DNA of 64,000 nt from Diphasiastrum complanatum (taxonomy: Eukaryota; Streptophyta; Lycopodiopsida; Lycopodiales; Lycopodiaceae). This document shows positions 54,881 to 64,000 of the stretch, piece by piece; position 1 is the stretch's first letter, and each line of letters starts with the position of its first letter. The DNA is taken from positions 12,018,741 through 12,082,740 of the forward strand of contig CM055107.1 of the NCBI GenBank assembly GCA_029204225.1, in the 5' to 3' direction. Position numbers and translations under genes: made by a program. Under the pieces are notes generated by a model that was not told the DNA's origin, did not search any database, and saw only the letters and a list, made by a program, of their open reading frames with translations.

Positions 54881-56824
54881 TTTGCATGAAAAAAGTTGCC
54901 ATGTTGCATAGTTTTATTAATGGAATAGATGGTGCTATCTGTAATGCTGCTGGACCTAAAGATAAGGTTCTATGTATGGTTGACCTTTTGGACACATTGC
55001 ATTGGGTTCAGATTTACATGGAATACGGTAAGAGCAAGATTGATCCCTTGGGTATCATTGAAAAGTTTGCTGCTGACTTGGCTGGGCTTGCTGAAAAATA
55101 TGAGAGAGAAGAGAAATTTTATAATTCTCACATTAGAAAAGTTTTTTTCTACCTTGAAAAAGAAAACGACCTTCTTTCTATTGAGCCCACACTCGCTTTA
55201 CCTGAACCACCTCCACATCCTCTTGCCTTTTTAGATGACCTGGACAAAGATAGCGCCTTGCAAATTGAAACTTTCTCTCAAGACATCTGTGACATTGGTG
55301 ATCAATCAACTTTTGAGTTCTGCCAATCCAAGATTTGCCAAGTCCCTTTTGTCCCTACAACCACTATTGAATTCAAATCCGCCCGTAGTTCTTACAAGTT
55401 TTGGAACTTACCCACCGTCAGTTTTCTGCTCCACTACCTATCAAGCTTTGAATTATTCTTGCACATCTTACTGATAAAGAAGTATAAACCTGAAAACTTG
55501 CTGCCTTAAACAAAAACTCCATTCTTAAGACTCCCATTGCCTTTGATAATATCAGACATATAAACAAATTTGAGCCTTCTCGCTGCTTTTTAGAGCAGAC
55601 CTCGGCACGAATTTGTGGACATGAATCTCCACCAAGCCAGAATTTGGAATTGGGAAAGACCTTTTTTCAAATAAAGATGTGGTGACAAATGTAAAAATCG
55701 GTCCTCCATTATCTGGTTTGACCATGTCATCAGGTATATGATGAATAACTTGAGCATATTCTTTCCTGGTGCTTCTCCACATAACCAACTCAATGCCCTT
55801 TTTCTTTGGCTACACAAACTTGCTAGAGAAGTTGTCAAAGCAACTTGACTTTTTTCTTTCTACGCCAATACATGATAGATGCATCCATTGAGCTTGTCAC
55901 AAATCCTTCTGCCAAACTCCTTGCAAGTCTAGGCAATGTTGAAAATATTAGAGAAATTGAACGTTTGCTCAGACCCAGCTTTTTCACACTACAAGACAAA
56001 TTCTTCCAAAACTCCAATAAAAGAACAGGCACTTTTAACCTCAACAATTCAAGCTCTATCATCTCAGGCCAAGGTGGGGGTAAAAGAAGCAAATTCACAG
56101 GCTACAAAGGGAAAGAAGGGCAAGGAAGTGGTACAAAGGCTGATTTGTCGGTCAAGAAGCTGAATTTCTATAGGCATTGAAGACGATGAGGTTTTGGACA
56201 GGAGAGAAGTGAACAAGAACACCGTATGGATCACCTACAGATCATTACGCATGATAACAAGAGAACTCTCTTTCGACATTTACTTTACTGCAATGGATGT
56301 TTGGGACCATTCATGCGAAGCAAATTTATGCTCGTATTTTATTGCAGTTATTTGGCTTTATACATGAGTCCTTCGACGATATTGTTTTTGGTTGGTCATA
56401 CATGTCGAATGTTAAGATGGATTGGTATTTTCCATATGAAGTCTTTTGTAACTTCCAAGTTGAAAACCTACAAGTTTGTTCATGTGCTACTTTGAAACAT
56501 TTTAAAGGCTTTATATCAAAAAAGTTTGGTCATGTTCTGACTACAGATTGCAGCTTAATCAATAGTAGGGTCCTTAAACGCTGCTTGGAAAAAGGACTTA
56601 ATCATATCTTCTACAACACACTAATATCCAGAGTATTGCTTCTGAATTACGTGATGGATGGCTTAAACTTATGAAACTTTTACCTATGTATTCAAGTATA
56701 GATATTGATAAGCATGTTGATTTTTGTAGAGAAAGGGCCCTAGAACTCCTAAATAACAAAAAATGGATTCAAGGGAATACCGTCCCACTGCATAAAAAAG
56801 AAGATGCCAGCAATGAACGATAAT
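54881..56824 (+). pseudogene. Multi-frame relic of a ~650-aa unknown protein
   Basis: Plus-strand coding continues through several frames. 54890-55400 reads VAMLHSFINGIDGAICNAAG, PLGIIEKFAADLAGLAEKYE and PEPPPHPLAFLDDLDKDSAL. About 55690-55850 reads SSIIWFDHVIRYMMNNLSIF and NQLNALFLWLHKLAREVVKA. 55860-56178 reads ASIELVTNPSAKLLASLGNV and EIERLLRPSFFTLQDKFFQN, then a Gly/Lys-rich tail GQGGGKRSKFTGYKGKEGQG. After a stop, 56297-56600 reads IYARILLQLFGFIHESFDDI, VCSCATLKHFKGF and KKFGHVLTTDCSLINSRVLK. One shift later it reads SIASELRDGWLKLMKLLPMY and VDFCRERALELLNN, ending at 56822. I do not recognise the family. The order acidic/Pro-rich, basic Gly-rich tail, then a Cys-containing domain looks like retroelement gag plus a second ORF, but no RT follows. 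Confidence 0.5.
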
Positions 56825-57062
56825 GGATTACCAAGCATTGTTTTAAACCTGTCCAACAAATGGATACTTCCAATCACTAATTGAAAAAAGTACATGCCAA
56901 CAGAATAATTCTAGCAATTGTAGTATACCAGTGAATGTCAAAAAGTAGTTGTATATGTATTTGTAAACAAACTCCTGTGTACACATGATAGACATTGTTT
57001 GAATGATTACTTGAACATTAAATTAATCCTATATAGTCATGCATTGTCCACATTATAATGGC

Positions 57063-57320
57063 ATGTACTATAAAATCCCTCTCATGTAAGGGGTGCGAAT
57101 GTCATATGCTTTTATCCCTTTCCACAAATCTTTCAACTCGTCAATAAGTTGTTCATGGTACACATCCATGTTCTTAATATTGCATTGGCTAGGAATAATA
57201 AGTGCCAACTAATATGTCCCTTTTTTGTACTCAACCAAGGTGAAATATTATAATTTATCAGCTAATGGGCCAAATGGACCATGTAGTTGCTCGTACACCA
57301 AAGGGGTTCACACCATCATG
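57063..57320 (-). pseudogene. CACTA (En/Spm) transposase TNP2 relic
   Basis: The minus strand from 57317 reads DGVNPFGVRATTWSIWPI and then, after stops and a shift, LALIIPSQCNIKNMDVYHEQ, LIDELKDLWKGIKAYDIR, TPLHERDF. These match the TNP2-type transposase of CACTA elements, where DGxNPFGxxSxxYSxWPV is followed by LALLIPGxxxxxxMDVYLxPLIDELKxLWxxGVxxYD. TNP2 mediates excision and insertion. About 80 codons remain, with internal stops. Confidence 0.85.
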
Positions 57321-57518
57321 GACTCGCAAGTGCATCAATTGCTGCACTTGGTTGAAGAAGTTTCTATTGCTAGTCTAGTGCACACTAGGTAGAAGTGCAT
57401 AAATTTTTTTTGCATGTGTATTGTAAACTAAATCAATTGACTTTTGAACTCGTTAAATAGAACACTTATTTTTAACTGTTTGTGGCATTTTAGGTGGATG
57501 TTCTTTATCGCAAAGTAA

Positions 57519-57625
57519 ATGAAAGTTTTAAAAGATCTTGTGCATCAAAAGGCAAGGCCTGAAGATAGCATGTCAGAGGGATGGTTAGTACATGAATCTC
57601 TCTTTTTATGTTACTGCAATTTTGC
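57519..57625 (+). pseudogene. CACTA DUF4218-type segment, opposite strand
   Basis: The plus strand reads KVLKDLVHQKARPEDSMSEG and then WLVHESLFLCYCNF. This corresponds to the DUF4218 region C-terminal to TNP2 (MxxLKxYVRNxARPEGSIAEGYLxEExLxFC). It lies 200 bp from the TNP2 piece but in the opposite orientation, so the element was inverted internally or two copies are abutted. Confidence 0.8.
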
Positions 57626-59637
<2,012 letters not shown>

Positions 59638-59639
59638 CC

Positions 59640-60522
59640 AACAACCATATCAACAAGGTATCTCAGGGGGTAGTTAGCACCCTTGAGATGGAGTGCTAAC
59701 TGCACACCAGGAGAAATTTAACATTTTCTGGTAATGTAAACTTGAGTCCAGGGGACATATTGTGTAAGAATAAATTGTTTATAATCTCGTACAATTTTTC
59801 TTTCATAAAATCGTTTCGTAGAAAAGCAAGAACGATGTTATTAACCTCATCAACAAAGGTATCCAGCTCACTGCATCAGTACATGGCAGCAATGATTCGA
59901 GCAATAATAATTTTATACAAGTTTAGAATTGGTCTATTTGATGTAATGTATAAACTGGAAAAAAGGAAAGAGAAGCTCGTATCATTAATCTTTACCATAG
60001 CATTGTCTAGGGTCTTGTTATTTCCATCTAGAAAAGGGGCAAACTCTCACTCACTTTCTCTTTGTGTCCTCTTTATAGTTTAGTATTGTGGTAAGAATGA
60101 TGATGTTAGGTGATTTTTTTAGCATGCTCTCTTATTTGTCATTCATTGTCTTCATGTAGATTGGCACTTGAAGGGAGGATTGAACCTTGTGCATCTTCTC
60201 CTTTTTTTGATGAGGAAAAACAACTCTAGCTATTTACTTTGTGTCGCTATGGTGGCTAATAGTAATTCTGGCTGTTTTACGTTTTCAAGCTTCGAAACAA
60301 GGGTGAGAAGGAGTCCAAAGCAGCTTAGACGTGTCTATTGTGACTTTGACACATAGTCTTAAAGCTTTATCTTTTTTTTTTTTTTGGGTTTGTGCTTAAA
60401 AGCTGCTTTCTTGAAATGTGAGCCTCACCTTACCTCCTCGTTGGAATGGATCCTGTTGATATTCCATGACATCCTTCTCTTTTGCATCTTCTTGCGAGCA
60501 CCTTTCAGTGTTTGTTAAGGAT
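59640..60522. other. No gene recognised
   Basis: Some plus-strand frames of 60-110 codons occur but show no recognisable motif. Confidence 0.35.
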
Positions 60523-60738
60523 CTTGTGACAATGCCTTAAATTTACTACATTCATAGAACCACTCTCCCATCTATCAGTCTACCAAATGAGGACACCTTA
60601 GGCCTATTTATGATTTTCTAGGGCTAGGAGCTTGTGACAATGCCTTAAATTTATTACATTCATAGAACCACTCTCCCATCTATCGATCTACCAAATGAGG
60701 TAGGCCTATTTATGATTTTCTAGGGCTAGGAGCTTGAT
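60523..60738. repeat. 108-bp tandem duplication
   Basis: Units at 60523 and 60631 share CTTGTGACAATGCCTTAAAT, CATTCATAGAACCACTCTCC and GATTTTCTAGGGCTAGGAGC. They are nearly identical, with one short deletion in the second copy. Confidence 0.9.
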
Positions 60739-61386
60739 AAGAGTAAGCTAGCTTATCATAATGTGAAGTCAAAATTGGCAAGGTCAAATGAGCTCATCTT
60801 ATTGATGGTAGGGCCCATGAATCCTATACATGATAGACTAGAAAATAGGATAAAGGAAGTGCCAAACACTAGGTTTTGTGGTGGAGACCATGTGTTGTGT
60901 CTTCAATGCAAATAACTTGCTACAAGGAAATAATTTGAAAACACTATTTTTCCTTTTTTCAAGAGACAATGAAATGTATGTAAGTAGAAGACACTCTTAT
61001 GAAATAGTATGTGACTCTTTGTCTAATCATAATTATGTTGGCTCTCAACAAGCCTAGAAATTTCCTTCAATGCAAATAAATAATGTCATGTTGCTTCCCT
61101 ATACTGCTTATCATGCAACTTTTAATTTTCTATCTTTTATTAATGTTTTGAAGATTTCTACTTTATGGGTAGGCCACCAAGTAGTCATGATATGAGTATT
61201 TTTTTTGTGAAGACAATGGTTGAAACTAATTGTTTATGTTTGTGACTTAGAAAAGGGTCTTATTTATTTCAATTTCAAGATTTCATTCACAAGAAAAGGA
61301 ATTGCTTCAAACATTATTTTGCCAATGGGCCATACCTTATGCGATACAAGTTAGTGCCTTTCTTTCATTATTTGGATGCATTCTTG
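60739..61386. other. No gene recognised
   Basis: AT-rich noncoding sequence. Confidence 0.35.
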
Positions 61387-61520
61387 AATGATAGCATTGA
61401 AGACTTAGAACTTCCTTTTGGGTTGAGCTACCATAATTTTCTCCTAACTTTCTCACCTCTTCACTTAAATGGTAGCATTGAAGACTTATACATTCATTTT
61501 GGGTTAAGCTACCTTGGTAG
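61387..61520. repeat. 81-bp tandem duplication, in-frame
   Basis: AATGRTAGCATTGAAGACTT recurs at 61387 and 61468, followed by TTTTGGGTTRAGCTACC. The 27-codon period keeps a plus-strand frame with NxSIEDLxxxFGLSY units open. There is no other sign of a protein. Confidence 0.75.
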
Positions 61521-61924
61521 TATCTGTTAGAGTACTGCCTCTAGACATTTTGGGTCATGCCCATCAAATGTCCTTTTTCTCTTCATATAATCGTTATTTC
61601 TCATAATCCTTCAGTTTCACAATTTGCTACTCAAAAGACACCTACTACTTTATTCTTTCAAATATTCAAAGTAGACGTTAGTGTGACTTCTTTATTGGAT
61701 ACATGAGTCGATCCTCACATGACAACCACCTTATCTATTCCCTCTACTATGAACATATCTACTGACTCTCCTTTGTGGACAATTGATACAATAAGTAGGA
61801 TTGTACCTTATTCATTTACCTATAGTGACTATTATTCTATTGCTCTGACTAATCCAATTATCTATAGCATGGATGGATAAGAACTTGGCTTGTTGGTTTA
61901 TTTATCCAAGTATGAATTCCATAT

Positions 61925-62160
61925 GTGTGTGTGTGTGAGGATATATTTAAGTTTTGCAAGGATGAAATTTTAAGGCAATCCTTTGAGGCCTTCTTGAAGG
62001 GAAATATATAGATGGACAAAGTTTGAAGACCTTTTGTTCTCAAAGTTTGAAAGAAGCCTCTTGAGACTGGTTGATGCTTGGAAGAAATTTATATACAGAC
62101 AAAGTTTGAAGGCATCCCTTTTGGGCCTTGTTGTTTCTTAGATGAAATCTAGTGAGTTTC
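61925..62160. repeat. ACAAAGTTTGAAG-type degenerate repeats
   Basis: GACAAAGTTTGAAG with neighbouring ATATATAGAT/ATATACAGA and CTTTTGRGCCTT-like blocks recurs two to three times. (TG)n, six units, begins the stretch at about 61923. Confidence 0.5.
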
Positions 62161-63750
62161 TCCTTTAAAGTCAATGTTGTTGCTTGCCCTTTGAGGATGA
62201 TGCATTGGGCCTTGGAACCCAAACTGTCGATATTGTCCGTAGTCTCTTCTATTTCAAGTCTCGTACCCATTTGGATTGTCAAAACAAATGGTATGAGTGC
62301 TTCTTAATGGAGAACATGGGTTCTTATCTACTTGATAATAATGGCTAAAAGGAGGGAGAGATGGGATAACCTATCCAATAAGGGCTATCTTGAATATATT
62401 AAAACAACCACCTTAAATGGAAAATGTCATGAGATAAGAGAAAACTAGTCTTGTGTGGGTATTTGATTTTTTTCATACCCGGAGATTCAAGTATTTACTT
62501 GATGGTTTTAGGTTTTGCTTTTGGGTATTTTGTAGAATAGCCAATTTTGGGTTTTCTCTCTCTTTTTTAACACTCGACCTCTTATCAAACCATGAAAAAG
62601 TGTTTGGAGAGTTAGTTTTCAATAGCTCAAGGTATTTAAGCTAATAAAACAGGCGATTATATATAGTTAAGGGTATTGATTGATACTCAAATCGTTTGTC
62701 AATTAGTAGTGTTGGATATCAATCCATGTGTAGAAAAACATCAACATGCAAAATTCAGAATTTGAATTTGTAACCTCAAGAAATTCAATTCTAGTTATCA
62801 ATACATGTGCAAAGTATTAGCATGGAAAAATTTAGAATTTGTGTGTGTAATCAATGAAATCAAATTTCAATTAGCATGCAAGAATTTAGAATTAAACTTG
62901 TAAGCTCAATGAAATTCAATATACATGTCAAAATAGCACGACCTTTCTTAGATATCTGACAATTAATAGTCTTGGCAGATGTTAGAAATTTTGGTAAGTG
63001 GCAATTTGGGATATAGATACTTTGATTGATAGCTACAGGGTACCCAAAAAAATATCCGCCCAACATTGGAGAAAAAATTGATAATTAAAAAGCAACACTT
63101 CTTTGAATTGATTCCAATTGCCCCTCGTGAGTGAGATTTGCTTCTAAGGGTTGTTTTCAAATGGAAGGGGGCCCACTTCCATTTCAAAATATACCCTTAC
63201 CCCCTAATTTAGAAGACCAAGTCACTCCATTTAGAAACTCCCATTCTATTGGAGTGGCATTTAATGCCTGAATTCAAATTAGATAAGCTTAGATAAGACA
63301 TCTCTATTTTTTATTAGAGGGGAGAAAAAGGGCCCACCAGTGGCCCTAGATGGCTGGGGTATTCCCCTTGGCATCTTGACTTAGGGTGGTGTTAGACTAG
63401 TGGCAAGTCCCTTTGCTTGGCCCTTTGACTTGTCACTCATTTTTTGAATTTTGGCAAGTGAGTTGACGAGCAATGGATCCTCCCCCCCTCTTCCTCGGTG
63501 AGTGTGAATCCCTACCATATGATTGGTCCATCTTTCAAAAGTTTCCCTTGGCAACTCAACATGTCAGGCAGTGTCCTCGGGCCCAAAAATTGGGCTTGAG
63601 TTGCCTCTATGTGGCATGGGTCCCATGCCACCTAAGCGAGACACCTATTCGTGAGAGAACTGTATTTCTCTCACACCGACGCACTGCGTGGATCTCAGTA
63701 AATTTCTCAACCAAAATACCTCTTTAATGGACTGAGAAGTATGCTGAGTA
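62161..63750. other. No gene recognised
   Basis: AT-rich; short AATTTAGAATTTG-type echoes between 62750 and 62900. 63300-63680 is less AT-rich but unassigned. Confidence 0.35.
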
Positions 63751-63753
63751 TAG

Positions 63754-63905
63754 AACAAGACCTGGCGCCTTGTTGAAGCTCCTGCAAATGCAAAGATCAT
63801 CGACACTAAGTGGATTTTCAAGATGAAGCTCAATCCAGATAGTTCAACAGCCAGATGGAAAGCTCGCCTAGTCTTCAAAGGATACTACCACATTGTGGCA
63901 ACTCA
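63754..63905 (+). pseudogene. Ty1/copia reverse transcriptase N-terminus
   Basis: The frame reads NKTWRLVEAPANAKIIDTKW and then IFKMKLNPDSSTARWKARLV, FKGY. This is the diagnostic opening of copia RT (NxTWxLVxxPxxxKxIxxKWVFKxK..DGxxxRxKARLVAKGY). Upstream in-frame stops and loss of the next block (QxxGxDYxETFSPV) after about 63905 show truncation. Confidence 0.88.
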
Positions 63906-64000
63906 AGCTAAGTTCAAAAGAGGGAAGACCCAATTTTACTTCATGCACCAATGGGAGGACTCCATTTTAAATTGGGGACTACCTAGACAATGTATTCTAG

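Overview
The window reads as plant nuclear DNA. It is AT-rich, with one GT..AG-spliced host gene of a plant stress-protein family and long (CT)n/(GA)n tracts. Pieces of Ty1/copia, Ty3/gypsy and CACTA elements are scattered among many small tandem and inverted duplications. There are no operons, CRISPR arrays or bacterial genes, and I found no intact tRNA or rRNA gene. The species cannot be read from the sequence; a large, repeat-rich genome (fern, gymnosperm or similar) would fit, but that is inference.

The clearest host gene lies on the minus strand between about 21.7 and 17.6 kb. It encodes a stress-responsive dimeric alpha/beta-barrel (Dabb) protein. Five consecutive exons (19154-19276, 18707-18846, 18195-18263, 17867-18005, 17661-17723) have matching phases and consensus splice sites. 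A probable first exon with a transit-peptide-like start is at 21552-21699. Intron 1 carries a copia RNase H fragment. Three CCACGTGG G-boxes spaced exactly 35 bp lie 440-520 bp upstream of the predicted ATG. The last exon was not found.

The dominant mobile element is a decayed Ty3/gypsy retrotransposon of about 11.9 kb (29514-41451). It has a complete 5' LTR, a tRNA-Asp-type primer binding site and a gag with four zinc knuckles. A DGGSGVN-type protease, RT, RNase H and a DD35E integrase follow, then an extra coiled-coil ORF between pol and the 3' LTR. It inserted into the integrase C-terminus of an older gypsy element, and only the first ~95 bp of its 3' LTR survive. A 10-bp motif (TGCGAGAGTT or its complement) is concentrated in its two noncoding spacers. 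Its internal stops are mostly explained by C-to-T change at CHG or CG sites. Directly after the broken 3' LTR is a 394-codon uninterrupted ORF of unknown family, the longest clean ORF here.

Other relics: gypsy pieces at 10.9-11.6, 12.0-16.2 and 48.6-50.4 kb; copia pieces at 2.8, 19.3 (minus), 27.7 and 63.75 kb; CACTA transposase pieces in opposite orientations at 57.06-57.32 (minus) and 57.52-57.62 kb (plus). An unidentified multi-frame protein relic lies at 54.8-56.8 kb. An unknown protein family occurs twice (40.4-41.1 kb minus, 51.5-52.1 kb plus). The rest is AT-rich sequence holding microsatellites, homopolymer C/G tracts, tandem duplications and palindromes.
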